A DNA stretch of 64,000 nt from Sva-07 sp963698435 (GTDB lineage: Bacteria > Actinomycetota > Acidimicrobiia > Acidimicrobiales > Ilumatobacteraceae). The stretch is from positions 186,001 to 250,000 of the forward strand of contig CAVOQV010000005.1 of NCBI GenBank assembly GCA_963698435.1. Reading direction: 5' to 3'. Below are positions 1 through 9,286 of this stretch, piece after piece. How positions within the stretch are numbered: position 1 is the stretch's first letter; each line of letters opens with the position of its first letter. Both the position numbers and the translations under genes were made by a program. The notes under the pieces are model-generated. The model had not been told where the DNA came from, made no database searches, and saw only the letters and a list, made by a program, of their open reading frames with translations.

Positions 1-1809
1 TCATGGAGGAGTCGAGTGGCGCGCCCCTGGACGAGCCCGTGAACACTGCTGGTGGCGAGGTCGATGAGCACGATGGGCAGACCGTGGCGGCGGGCCGGAT
101 GGTCGAGCACGGCCAGCGCGCCCTGCAGACCGGCGAGACGTTCGACGAGGACTGCGGCACCGTCGTCGTCGAGCGAGTTGGCCGACGCGACGAGACCGGC
201 CAGGATCCGTACCACGATCCCGTCGACGACCTCCCGCAGCGCTCCGGCATCGGTCGACCGGACATCGCCGTAGCGCAATGCCGACGCCAGCGCGGGGAGC
301 GCATCGAGCAGTCGACCGACATCGGGGTCGGTTGCCGCTCGTCCGGCCAGTCGTTGGACGGTGGGCTCGACCGCCTCTTGGAGGTCGGCGAACAACGCCG
401 AGGTGATGATGCCGACCAGTTCAACGATGCCCGACGAGCCGGCGGCCCGCTCGAGCAGCCGTGCGGTGGCTGCCGCTTCCAGCGTGGTGCCGTAGCCGGC
501 GCGTTCGATCAGTCGGACGGACAGCTCGGGGTCCCACCGCAGCTCCCAGGTTTCGCGAAACGTCCCCGACGACCCCCGGCCGTCGACGACCGCTCCCCAC
601 GGCACACCGAGCGCCACGAGCCGATGGAGCAGGTGCGACTTGCGTCGCCCGATCGGCGCGGCGGAGGTCGATCTCGACCACCGTGGTCTCCGCTCGAGGG
701 GGCAGACGGGCCGACTTCTGCGCCTTGGCGACGTCACGAGCAAGCGGGACCTGCGGCGCCGACTCGGGCACCGTCCCGAGTTCGTCGCCCACCACCAACT
801 CGCGCCGAACGAGGTCGAGGCCGCCCATCACCGCATCGGCGGCGTCGAGCACCTCGGCGAGACCGACGCGAGGACGACCCCGCATCGCCGCCAGCGACTC
901 GGCGAGCCGGGTCCCGGCGATCAGGTGATCCGGCGAGGCGGCGCCACCCCGCTCGCGGACCAGTCGGGCCACGTCGACGAAGAACCGTGCCACACCATCG
1001 CTGCCAGGATGATCGAACACGTGGCGATACCACCCCGGGCTGTCGACGCCCGCTGCGTAGCCGGAGCCGGCAGCGAGACGCCGATGCGTCCACGGCACCC
1101 ATGCCACCGCGGTCTTCACCTTGGGCAGACCGCGGAGGGTTGCCGTATCGGTCGACACGTTCGGCACCGACGGTGCGTCGACGTCGAGCGCCGGCACGTG
1201 CCACGCACCGCACACCACGGCGATCCGATCGTGGCCCGCCCGGCGGGCGGCGCGGATCGCCCGGCGCATGTGGGCTTCACGTTGGAGTTCTCGTTGCGTG
1301 GGGACGAATCCCTCGCGGGCCGCGGCCATCGCCTCGGCAACGGCATCGAAGGCCGGTGCGCCGTCACCTCGGTGTTCGATCACGTCCTCCCACCACCGTT
1401 CCGGATCGGGGTCACCAGCTGCCGCGGCGAGTTCACTCAGTGGATCGGGCGGCGCGGACTCTGCCACCAGGGAGGCGTCGTCATCTCCGCCCATGGCGAG
1501 GGTGACCGCCAGTGGGAGGTCGATGGCGTGGACCTCGACGTGGTGGTCGTTGGCCCAGCGGATCGCCTGCCATTCGGGGCTGAACGTGGCGAACGGGGCG
1601 AACGCTGCCCGTCCCGGCTCGGCGGGCACGTAGGTCAGCAGCGCGACAGGGGGCACCAGGCCCGGTTCACCCACCCACCGCAGCGCGGCATCGACGTCGG
1701 CGGGGGCCTCGACCAGCACGATGTCGGGCCGTAGGTCGTCGAGCGCCCGCAGTACCGAGCGGGCCGATCCTGGGCCATGGTGCCGGATGCCGAGGAGGTG
1801 GAGGCTCAC
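1..1809 (-). CDS. DUF5682 family protein, 3' end beyond the window, one apparent frameshift
   Basis: GTG start at 1809 (MSLHLLGIRHHGPGSARSV), typical of DUF5682 proteins that accompany MoxR ATPases and VWA proteins in actinobacteria. The frame runs to about 650. There one extra base in the CCC run at 648-650 shifts it; removing that base restores a good frame (RRKSHLLHRLVALGVPWGAV...) that stays open to base 1, so the gene continues past the window. The DUF5682 function is unknown; the N-terminal GIRHHGPGSA and the VCGAWH segment near residue 200 are the recognisable landmarks. It lies 43 bp downstream of the MoxR gene and is probably cotranscribed with it. Without correction the reading continues in a wrong, Arg-rich frame to 421. 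Confidence 0.8.
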
Positions 1810-1852
1810 GAGGGTGCGAAGCTCCCCGTCGGCTCGCTCACCGGATGTGCGC

Positions 1853-2953
1853 TCACGTGTCGAGGGTGCGACAGGCGTCGTAGAAGTCGTCCCAGCCGGG
1901 GCGCTCGCGGACGACCGCCTCGAGGTACTCGCGCCAGGCGATCGCGTCGTGGACCGGGTCGCTGACGACCGCTCCGATGATGCCGGCGGCGACGTCGGTC
2001 GAGCGCAGCTCGCCGTCGCCGAAGTGGGCGGCGAGCGCGAGCCCGTTGGTGACGACCGAGATCGCCTCGGCGGTCGAGAGGGTGCCGGTGGGGATCTTGA
2101 CGCTGCTGCGCTCGTCCTCGGTGAGGCCGGAACGCAGTTCGCGGAACACGGTGACGACGCGCCGGATCTCGTCGGCAGCGGCGGGAACCTCGGGCAGTGC
2201 GAGGGCGACGCCGAGTTCCCGGACGCGGCGGCTCACGATGGCGATCTCCTCGTCGATCGTGGCCGGCAGCGGCAGGACGACGGTGTTGAAGCGGCGACGC
2301 AGCGCGCTCGAGAGGTCGTTGACCCCCCGGTCGCGGTCGTTGGCCGTGGCGATGACGTTGAACCCACGAATCGCTGCGATCTCGGTGTCGAGTTCGGGAA
2401 CGGGCAGCACCTTCTCGGACAGCACGGTCACCAGCGCGTCCTGCACCTCCGGCGGCATGCGGGTGAGTTCCTCGACGCGGACGATGGCGCCCCGTTCCAT
2501 CCCCCGGTAGATCGGACCCGGCACGAGCGCTGCGGTGCTGGGGCCCTCCGCGAGCAGGCGGGCGTAGTTCCAGCCGTAGCGCAACGTCTCCTCGGTGGTG
2601 CCGGCGGTGCCCTGGACGAGCAGGGTCGAGTCGCCACTGATCGCTGCAGCGAGGTGCTCGCTCACCCAGGTCTTCGCGGTGCCGGGCACGCCGAGCAACA
2701 GCAGGGCCCGGTCGGTGGCGAGCGTCGCCACCGCGATCTCGACGAGCCGTTGCTGGCCGACGTACTTCGGCGAGATCACCGTGCCGTCGGACAGCTCACC
2801 CCCGAGCAGGTAGCGCACGACCGCCCACGGCGACAAGCGCCAGCCAGGTGGACGCTCACGATCGTCGAGCGCGGCGAGCGCCGACAGTTCGTGCGCGTAC
2901 TGGTGCTCGGCGTGCGGGCGCAGAACGTCGCCCGAAGCTCCTGATGCACTCAT
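1853..2953 (-). CDS. MoxR-like AAA+ ATPase
   Basis: A 366-aa AAA+ protein of the MoxR group. Walker A is GVPGTAKTW, followed by a Walker B-like segment (AIVRVEELTRMPPEVQDAL), sensor 1 (FNVIATANDRDRG) and an arginine-finger region (LSSALRRRFNT). MoxR ATPases act as chaperones that insert cofactors or remodel partner proteins, usually with a VWA-domain protein. Here DUF5682 follows and SWIM and DUF5691 genes lie upstream on the same strand, a known actinobacterial neighbourhood. I chose the ATG at 2953 (MSASGASGDV); an in-frame ATG at 3007 would abut the HNH gene, and the frame is open further upstream only as antisense of that gene. No strong ribosome site is visible, so the start is uncertain. 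Confidence 0.85.
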   Translation of the reverse strand: MSASGASGDVLRPHAEHQYAHELSALAALDDRERPPGWRLSPWAVVRYLLGGELSDGTVISPKYVGQQRLVEIAVATLATDRALLLLGVPGTAKTWVSEHLAAAISGDSTLLVQGTAGTTEETLRYGWNYARLLAEGPSTAALVPGPIYRGMERGAIVRVEELTRMPPEVQDALVTVLSEKVLPVPELDTEIAAIRGFNVIATANDRDRGVNDLSSALRRRFNTVVLPLPATIDEEIAIVSRRVRELGVALALPEVPAAADEIRRVVTVFRELRSGLTEDERSSVKIPTGTLSTAEAISVVTNGLALAAHFGDGELRSTDVAAGIIGAVVSDPVHDAIAWREYLEAVVRERPGWDDFYDACRTLDT

Positions 2954-3006
2954 CGACGGTGACGCTACCGACCCACCGTCGCTGTGTTCCTGCTGCCCGA
3001 CGATCA

Positions 3007-4233
3007 TCAGGCGGCCGTACTTCGCTGGGATCGCCCTGGTGGTCCGGTGGTGTGGACGCTTCCGTCGGGCAGGCGGAGCGTGAGTTCGCGGTTGGGTCCG
3101 AGCTCGATGTGCCAGTCGTCGTGGTGGATCTTGGCGTGATGGACGCTGCACACGGGCAGCAGATTGTCCAGATCGGTACGACCGTCGTTGCGCCACCAGA
3201 TGACGTGATGCAACTTGCATCGCTCGTAGGCCACTGTGCAGCCAGGGATGGCACAGCATCGGTACAGACCGCGTAGGGCTCGTCGTTGTGCCCGGTTCGC
3301 CAAGCGGGTGGTGCGTCCCAGGTCCAGTTCGCCGGGCGCGTACAACACGACTCCGTTGCGCACGACCACGCAGCTGATGTCGGCGTCACCCGCGAGGTCG
3401 GCGATCACGCGTGCGGGAATCTCGACCGGGATCGCGAACTCGACGCCCGGACCTTGCTGATGTGGTGCGTCGGCGTCGATCACGGCGACGAACTCGGCCC
3501 GTCCCGGGCGGGTCCCGATGTTGGTGTCGGTGAGTAGCCGGGAGACGGCTTGGGCGAGCAGATACCGCTGCTTCTCGATCGGATCCTGTGGACACCCCTC
3601 GGGAACATGTTCGGCGAACACGGCCTCGGCCGTTGCGTCGAGCCGGGCAGCGATCTTGACTCCGGTGAGCGGATCGAGCCGGGCGGTCAGGTTCCACATG
3701 CCTTCACCATCGACCCACGACCTCGCTCGCGTGGCGCGGCGTTGGCGTTCGAGTCGTTCCTCGCCGTCGATGTCGTCGAGTCGTTTCGCTTCCAACTCCA
3801 AACGCTTCGCGAACTCATCGACCGTCGCCGCCGCGGCAACATTGGCGAGGGCGTCGGCGCGTCCGAACAAGGCGTCACGCTTGTCCGGATCCAGACGCTT
3901 CGAAGTACGAGTGACGGCGTCGATGTGACCCGCGGTGATCGCACCGTCACCCAACGCTGCACCCAACCCCGGTGTCGCATCGAGCGTCGCAGATCGTTCC
4001 GCGGACTTCGACGCCTGACCGAGTGAGGTCTTGGCCGCATCCGCGATCGTCTTCTCCGGAAAGGAATCAACCGCTCGCAGCTGGGCGACGAGACCCGCAT
4101 GCTGAGCGTCCAACCACGCCTGTGCTTCACGCACCGCCACCAGACCCGACGAGATCGTTTCCGCCGATGCGACAGGGTTCGCGCGTACTCCTGCGATGCG
4201 TTCCACCCGCTCGATCACCCCCGCGATCTCCAT
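3007..4233 (-). CDS. DUF222 / HNH endonuclease family protein (13E12-type)
   Basis: A 408-aa protein with an N-terminal DUF222 helical region (roughly residues 30-270) and a C-terminal HNH nuclease domain. The HNH part shows a CAIPGC zinc pair, CKLHHVIWW and the closing LDNLLPVCSVHHAKIHH. This family is abundant and multicopy in actinobacteria (REP13E12-like); its role is unclear, and a nuclease tied to selfish or repeat DNA is suspected. It sits, with the neighbouring sulfotransferase, inside an otherwise conserved gene set, which suggests insertion. The ATG at 4233 has a TAGGGT box 7 nt upstream, consistent with a leaderless transcript. Confidence 0.88.
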   Translation of the reverse strand: MEIAGVIERVERIAGVRANPVASAETISSGLVAVREAQAWLDAQHAGLVAQLRAVDSFPEKTIADAAKTSLGQASKSAERSATLDATPGLGAALGDGAITAGHIDAVTRTSKRLDPDKRDALFGRADALANVAAAATVDEFAKRLELEAKRLDDIDGEERLERQRRATRARSWVDGEGMWNLTARLDPLTGVKIAARLDATAEAVFAEHVPEGCPQDPIEKQRYLLAQAVSRLLTDTNIGTRPGRAEFVAVIDADAPHQQGPGVEFAIPVEIPARVIADLAGDADISCVVVRNGVVLYAPGELDLGRTTRLANRAQRRALRGLYRCCAIPGCTVAYERCKLHHVIWWRNDGRTDLDNLLPVCSVHHAKIHHDDWHIELGPNRELTLRLPDGSVHTTGPPGRSQRSTAA

Positions 4234-4281
4234 ACCGACAACCCTAAACAGGGGGTGTCACGAACCGGCCGAATCCCCAGC

Positions 4282-4326
4282 TGCGATGAGCGAAACGCCC
4301 CATATACGGTCGCTTCGCTCATCGCA
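4282..4326. promoter_or_regulatory. Perfect 13-bp inverted repeat between divergent genes
   Basis: The arms TGCGATGAGCGAA (4282-4294) and TTCGCTCATCGCA (4314-4326) are exact reverse complements separated by 19 bp. They lie between the divergent HNH and sulfotransferase start codons. The position suits an operator or a cruciform-forming site; there is no T-run as in a terminator. Confidence 0.6.
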
Positions 4327-4379
4327 AGGCACGTCAGCCCGTCGCCAGCGTCAGCGACGGCTGGGGGTAGCGTGCGGCG

Positions 4380-5279
4380 ATGGGGTCGGAGCTGAAGCAC
4401 TACGAGAACTTGATCTCCGACAGCGCTCGGTGGCGGCTGTTCGAGCATCGACCGGGCGACGTGATCATCTCGACACCCCCGAAGTGCGGCACAACGCTGT
4501 CGCAGATGTTGTGCGCCCTCGTGCTGTTCGGCAGTTCAGAGTTCCCCGGCCGTCTGGACGACCTGTCGCCCTGGCTTGACCAGCGCACTCGGAGCGACGA
4601 CGAGGTGCTCGCCGAACTCGAGGCGCAGACCCATCGCCGATTCATCAAGACCCACACACCGCTCGACGGCATCCCGGAGTGGACCGACGTCACCTATGTC
4701 ACCGTCGGTCGCGATCCCCGCGACGTCTTCGTGTCGTGGGAGCACCACGTGGACAACATCAACGGCGAGAACATGTTCGCGGCGATCGATGGGGCGGTCG
4801 GCGTCGACACGGTCGTGCCGTTCATGGGCGAATCACCGGAAACGATCGAGCAGCGTTACGACCTCTGGCTCGTGAACGAGAGTCCCACGGTGTCGATGTC
4901 GCTGGCGCTCGTCGCCGGCCACGTGGCGACCTCGTGGGAACGCAGGAGCCGCGCGAACGTCGAGTTGTTCCACTTCGAGGAGTTTCGCTCCGACCGGGGG
5001 GCAGCGATGACGCGCTTGGCCCGGGCATTCGGTGTCGATCTGTCGAGCGAGCGCGTCGAGGAACTCGCCGAATCGGCGTCGATCGATCGGATGCGCGCCC
5101 GAGCGGACGACTTCGCTCCGAACACCAAGGAGATCATCAGCGACCCCACGCGGTTCTTCCGATCGGGCGAGGGAGGCGACTGGAGGACGTTCGTCACGCC
5201 CGAGCAGGATGCCATCTACTGGGAGCGGGTCGACGAGCTCATGTCGCCCGACCTGCGCGAGTGGCTGCATCGGTCCTGA
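4380..5279 (+). CDS. Sulfotransferase domain protein (PAPS-dependent)
   Basis: A 299-aa cytosolic sulfotransferase-type protein. The 5'-phosphosulfate loop is PPKCGTTLSQ (about residue 33), the 3'-phosphate motif is VGRDPRDVFVS (about residue 109), and RSGEGGDWR near the C-terminus matches the RKG-loop region in a variant form. The family transfers sulfate from PAPS to hydroxyl or amine acceptors; the acceptor here is unknown. The ATG at 4380 follows a TAGCGT box at 4368-4373 by 6 nt, arguing for leaderless expression. It is the only plus-strand gene among the minus-strand genes of the first 12 kb and may have arrived together with the HNH gene. Confidence 0.88.
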   Translation: MGSELKHYENLISDSARWRLFEHRPGDVIISTPPKCGTTLSQMLCALVLFGSSEFPGRLDDLSPWLDQRTRSDDEVLAELEAQTHRRFIKTHTPLDGIPEWTDVTYVTVGRDPRDVFVSWEHHVDNINGENMFAAIDGAVGVDTVVPFMGESPETIEQRYDLWLVNESPTVSMSLALVAGHVATSWERRSRANVELFHFEEFRSDRGAAMTRLARAFGVDLSSERVEELAESASIDRMRARADDFAPNTKEIISDPTRFFRSGEGGDWRTFVTPEQDAIYWERVDELMSPDLREWLHRS

Positions 5280-5300
5280 TCGTTCGGTCCACGGCGCCGT

Positions 5301-6095
5301 TCAACGAAGTTCGTCGAGCATCCGCAGGCGAGTCAGGGCGAGGTCGGTGAGCACCGCCGCGAGGCCGTATCCCGGCGACGTCGATGCGACCGAACCGAGC
5401 GCTGACGCGATTCCCTGAAGCGACTCGGGCGCGACTCGGGCGATCAGGTTGACGAGCACCGCACGATGGGCGGGTCCGAGATCACCGTCGACGATGCCGG
5501 ATGCGAGCGTCGGCCCGATGGCGCCGGAGGTGTCGACCAGTTCGATCAGACCGGACGGGATCGGCAGCGGCGGCAATTCGGCGACATCCTCGGACGAGGG
5601 GTCGGGCTGCGTCCTCGCAGCACCGCGAGTGGCCAGCTCGGGAAGGTGACCGACGAGCCAACCCGCGAGCGGACCGCACGCCAACTCGGCGCGGGCCCGA
5701 CGGATCGGGTCGGTCCGATGGCGTGTCAACACCTCGGGCACGAGATCGGGCGGAACCCGCCAACCGTTCGTGATCAGCGTCAGCATCCACTCGTCTTCGA
5801 GCACCGGCCACGACGACACCACGTGGTGCCAGCGTTCGGCGGCAGCCGGCATGCACACCGGCCGGTTGTCGACGTCGGGCCCGGCGATCGGTTGGCGTGG
5901 CGGTCCTGGCAACACCCCGGCGCGTCGCACGGCGACCGTGGCGGCGACCTGGGCGAGCATGCGTTCCGATGGCGTGGAGCGGACCGTGTCGTCCACGACG
6001 TCGGCGATCGGGCCCGCGGGGACCGGCGGGTTCCGTCGATCCGTGCCGAGCATGGCGACCGCCACCAACTCGCGCCACTGCTCCACCAGCGTCAC
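5301..6095 (-). CDS. DUF5691 family protein
   Basis: A 264-aa protein matching DUF5691 by its opening (VEQWRELVAVAMLGTDRR) and helical-repeat character. The family has no known biochemistry; it is found with SWIM, MoxR and DUF5682 genes. I placed the start at the GTG at 6095 because a GGGGGG run lies about 9 nt upstream; longer readings to 6158 only translate a palindromic intergenic repeat. The SWIM gene ends 76 bp upstream. In other actinobacteria the MoxR gene usually follows directly; here about 2.3 kb with two other genes intervenes. Confidence 0.8.
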   Translation of the reverse strand: MTLVEQWRELVAVAMLGTDRRNPPVPAGPIADVVDDTVRSTPSERMLAQVAATVAVRRAGVLPGPPRQPIAGPDVDNRPVCMPAAAERWHHVVSSWPVLEDEWMLTLITNGWRVPPDLVPEVLTRHRTDPIRRARAELACGPLAGWLVGHLPELATRGAARTQPDPSSEDVAELPPLPIPSGLIELVDTSGAIGPTLASGIVDGDLGPAHRAVLVNLIARVAPESLQGIASALGSVASTSPGYGLAAVLTDLALTRLRMLDELR

Positions 6096-6113
6096 GCGTC
6101 CCCCCACCCACCA

Positions 6114-6166
6114 CGTTTGCGTGCAGATCTGGGTGACCCGTCCCACCCGAATCTGCACGCATACGG
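6114..6166. repeat. Palindromic intergenic repeat, copy A
   Basis: A 53-bp imperfect palindrome filling most of the gap between the SWIM and DUF5691 genes. One arm begins CGTTTGCGTGCAGATCTGGG and the other ends ATCTGCACGCATACGG. Its reverse complement aligns closely with copy B at 61911-61963 and more loosely with copy C at 61984-62035. It looks like a REP/MITE-like element that folds into a long hairpin in RNA. Confidence 0.8.
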
Positions 6167-6171
6167 GGTGG

Positions 6172-7584
6172 TCATGCGGCGCTCACGAAGGAGTCGTCGG
6201 CTCGGGGGCCGATGTCGATCGAACGGTCGGCGAGGTGCACGGTGAGGGGCACGACGCCGTGTGGCGTCCACTCGCACGTGACGTCGACGACGCCGCCACC
6301 GGCGACAGCGAGCAGCGTGGCGAGCGAGCGGCCCTGGGCGATCACCGGAAGGGTGCCTCCGGCGTCGGCCAGAGCGAACCCGGTCCCGACATCCGCGATC
6401 GCCGCCGTGACGGTGAACGGCACCCGATCGAGCCACGGCTCGGCCGCCAACATCGTGCCGACTTCACCGCACGCCGCGACGACATCGACGGCGGGTGGAC
6501 GAGCGGGCTCGAGCGCATCGCCGTGACGCTCCCCGACCAGTGCGCGCAGCGCCGGACCCGGATAGCGGTGCAGGTCGGCGTCGATCGCCGTGCCGACGGT
6601 CAGCGACGTGTCGAGGCTCTGGCGGTACGCAGCGAACGACAGAACGAGCGCCCACCGACCGGACGCAGTGCCACGCAGCCAGTGCCGGCGCACCTCGATG
6701 CGGTCCTCGCGGGTGTCACTGCGAGCGGCGACGACCCAGCGGTCGGTGTCGGGCACGCCCCCGAGCACGTCGGCCTGGCGGACCTGCCAACCCACGGTGG
6801 TCGCCACAGCGTCCGCGAGCGGGCCGGGCAGCGAGCCGAGCCGTCGGCCCGCCTGCGACAGCAGGTGCAAGAGCCCCAGCTCGGCCAGCACGTCGCTGTG
6901 CCAGTCGGGCGACGCCCCCACCAGCCCCGCCAGCCGCCGGATTCGATTGGCGAGGCTGCCCGCTTGCGCATCGACGAGGCGAGCCGCCAGATCGTCCCAC
7001 GTCGAGTACTTCGCGAGCGCCGGGTCGGCGAGCCCGGTGCGCATGCGGTCGTCGAGCCAGCGGTCGAGTTCGGTCAGCCCGGCGTACATCCGCTCGACAC
7101 GCTCGTCGCGGGCCCGGTCCCGGTCCGGTTCTGGCCCCTTCGACCCTGGTGTCGGCGGCACCGATTCTGGCGTGTCGCCTGCATCCGATGGCAGTGATCC
7201 AGACGACGCATCCGGCGCCGGCGACCGAGAACCGCTCTCGGTTCCCCGCCGCAGAACGGCCGCTTCCCGGGCATCGATCCACGAGATCACCCGCGACGGT
7301 GCGGTCGCTTCGGGAACGTCGCCGTGCACCCACAACAACAGCAGCGCGAGCACGTGCTTGCACGGATGGCGGCGGCTCGGACACGTGCAGCGGGAGACCA
7401 CGCCGACATGGTCGACCATCGTGTCGTACGGTTCGGCTCCGCTCCCCCGACACGATCCCCACACCGCCCGTTCGTCGGCACCGAGGCCTCCCCACTTGGC
7501 CACGGTGGTCAGCGGCCGTGCCGCACTGAGCGCGGCCGGCGTCGGAGCGATCGCCTCGACCTGCTCAGGCGACCATCGCGTCAC
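6172..7584 (-). CDS. SWIM zinc finger family protein
   Basis: A 470-aa protein with a SWIM zinc finger (CTCPSRRHPCKHVLAL, about residues 67-82, CxC...CxH). SWIM domains bind DNA or protein. An acidic, low-complexity linker (about residues 110-145) separates it from a C-terminal domain without recognisable motifs. The GTG start at 7584 overlaps the stop of the lipB-lipA fusion gene by four bases (GTGA), so the two are probably translationally coupled. The gene belongs to the SWIM-DUF5691-MoxR-DUF5682 neighbourhood, a set proposed to work in conflict or protein-remodelling systems; that role is inference. Confidence 0.85.
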   Translation of the reverse strand: MTRWSPEQVEAIAPTPAALSAARPLTTVAKWGGLGADERAVWGSCRGSGAEPYDTMVDHVGVVSRCTCPSRRHPCKHVLALLLLWVHGDVPEATAPSRVISWIDAREAAVLRRGTESGSRSPAPDASSGSLPSDAGDTPESVPPTPGSKGPEPDRDRARDERVERMYAGLTELDRWLDDRMRTGLADPALAKYSTWDDLAARLVDAQAGSLANRIRRLAGLVGASPDWHSDVLAELGLLHLLSQAGRRLGSLPGPLADAVATTVGWQVRQADVLGGVPDTDRWVVAARSDTREDRIEVRRHWLRGTASGRWALVLSFAAYRQSLDTSLTVGTAIDADLHRYPGPALRALVGERHGDALEPARPPAVDVVAACGEVGTMLAAEPWLDRVPFTVTAAIADVGTGFALADAGGTLPVIAQGRSLATLLAVAGGGVVDVTCEWTPHGVVPLTVHLADRSIDIGPRADDSFVSAA

Positions 7585-9272
7585 GGCGCCGCAAGGGATG
7601 CGCCGACTGCCACCGGTACCGCCACCGATTCGGCGGCACCCTTGGCGTGATAGCTCGACCGGGTGAGCGGGCTCGCTTCGACATGACCGATGCCGTACGA
7701 TTCGCCGAGCCGCTTCCACTGCTCGAATTCCGCCGGCTCGGCATAGCGGACGATCGGGAGATGATGAGACGTCGGTCGGAGGTACTGGCCGATCGTGACG
7801 ATGTCGACGCCGAGCCCGGCGAGGTCGCCCAACAGCCCGTCGATCTCGTCGTCGGTCTCGCCGAGCCCGACCATGAATCCGGTCTTGGTCGTGAGACCGG
7901 CGGCCTTGGCTCGTGCGAGCACGCCGAGCGAGCGGGCGTAGCCGGCCGACGGACGCACCGCGCGCTGCAGGCGGGCGACGGTCTCGACGTTGTGGTTCAA
8001 CACGTCCGGGCGCACCGCCAGGAGCAGGTCCAGTGCGGCATCGTCGCCCTTCGCGTCGGAGATCAGCGTCTCGATCCGGGTGGCCGGCCGACGCGACCGG
8101 ACCGCCTCGACGCAGGCCGCCACGTGGGCCATCCCACCGTCGGCGAGGTCGTCGCGGGCCACCATCGTCAGCACGGCATGGTCGAGCTCCATCCGCTCGA
8201 TCGCCTCGGCGACCCGCGTGGGTTCGTCGTCGGCTGGCGCAAGTGGCTTGTTCGTGTCGACGAGGCAGAACCCGCATGCCCTCGTGCACCGTTCGCCGAG
8301 CACCATGAACGTTGCCGTGCCGTCGGCCCAGCACTCGGACAGGTTCGGACAGCCCGCGTCCTCGCACACCGTGACGAGGTCGAGGTCGCGCACGGTCTTC
8401 TTCAACGACATCACGTCGGCGCCGAGTTGAACCTTCGGCCGCAGCCAGTCGGGCTTGCGGGTCTCGATCGACAGCCCGTCGGTGACACCAGCTGCCTCGA
8501 GCCGGGCGGCCGCCCGGTCGGAGACCAGCTTCACCTGTTCGCCAGGTCCCTCCCCACGCGAGAACGCCGACAGGTCGCGCTCATCGGTGGCGTGTTTCCA
8601 CGCGACGTCCTGTCGCTCGATCGTTCCGCCGGACCATCGATCGGCGGCGAGACGAGCAACGACGTCGACCACGTCGCGCATCGACACATCGACACCTTCC
8701 TCAACCAACGACGTGACCGGCTTGTCACCGATGCCGCACGGCACGATGTGGTCGCGCAGGTAGATCATGTCGGTGCTGACATTGAGAGCGAAGCCGTGCA
8801 TCGTTCGCCCATGTGCCAGCCGCACCCCGATCGCACAGATCTTGCGTGGTCGCACCGTCGGGTCGGGATGATCGACGTCGAGCCACACGCCAGCGAAGCC
8901 GTCGAGCCGTCCAGCGTTGGGCAGCCCGAGTTCGGCCAAGGCATCGATGACCAGACCTTCGACGTTGCACACGTGCGCCGACGCACCGAGACGGTTGTCG
9001 ACGTTGACGATCGGGTAGCCGACCAACTGGCCCGGGCCGTGATAGGTGATGTCGCCGCCGCGCTTCACGCCGACCAGCTCGGCGCCGACCGCTGCGGGCT
9101 CGCACCGCAGGTTCGTGGCGAGGTCGGCCCGCTTGCCGTGGGTGAACACGTGCGGATGCTCGAGCAGCAGCAGGTGTTGGCCCTCGCCGTGCTCGAACAA
9201 GGCCGTCTGGACCGCCAGCGCCTCGCGGTAGGGCACCCGGCCCAGCCACCGGACGCGCAGCGGATCGGTCAC
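7581..9272 (-). CDS. lipB-lipA: Fused lipoyl(octanoyl) transferase - lipoyl synthase
   Basis: A 563-aa fusion. Residues 1-225 are LipB, which moves octanoate from acyl carrier protein to the lipoyl domain: RGGDITYHGPGQLVGYP, then the lysine region PRKICAIGVR and the candidate catalytic cysteine in IVPCGIG. Residues about 250-563 are LipA, a radical-SAM enzyme inserting two sulfurs: auxiliary cluster CEDAGCPNLSEC, radical-SAM cluster CTRACGFC, and the C-terminal RSSYHA with the conserved serine. Normally these are separate genes. The GTG start at 9272 lies 14 bp after the E2 gene stop; the stop overlaps the SWIM start. The product would lipoylate the E2 encoded just upstream. No frameshift or stop is seen at the domain junction. 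Confidence 0.93.
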   Translation of the reverse strand: MTDPLRVRWLGRVPYREALAVQTALFEHGEGQHLLLLEHPHVFTHGKRADLATNLRCEPAAVGAELVGVKRGGDITYHGPGQLVGYPIVNVDNRLGASAHVCNVEGLVIDALAELGLPNAGRLDGFAGVWLDVDHPDPTVRPRKICAIGVRLAHGRTMHGFALNVSTDMIYLRDHIVPCGIGDKPVTSLVEEGVDVSMRDVVDVVARLAADRWSGGTIERQDVAWKHATDERDLSAFSRGEGPGEQVKLVSDRAAARLEAAGVTDGLSIETRKPDWLRPKVQLGADVMSLKKTVRDLDLVTVCEDAGCPNLSECWADGTATFMVLGERCTRACGFCLVDTNKPLAPADDEPTRVAEAIERMELDHAVLTMVARDDLADGGMAHVAACVEAVRSRRPATRIETLISDAKGDDAALDLLLAVRPDVLNHNVETVARLQRAVRPSAGYARSLGVLARAKAAGLTTKTGFMVGLGETDDEIDGLLGDLAGLGVDIVTIGQYLRPTSHHLPIVRYAEPAEFEQWKRLGESYGIGHVEASPLTRSSYHAKGAAESVAVPVAVGASLAAP

Positions 9273-9286
9273 GACGCGGCCGAGCG

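Noticed and set aside
3007..4233. DUF222-HNH gene as an insertion sequence
   Set aside because: No terminal inverted repeats or target duplication are visible around the gene itself; the inverted repeat at 4282-4326 lies on one side only.
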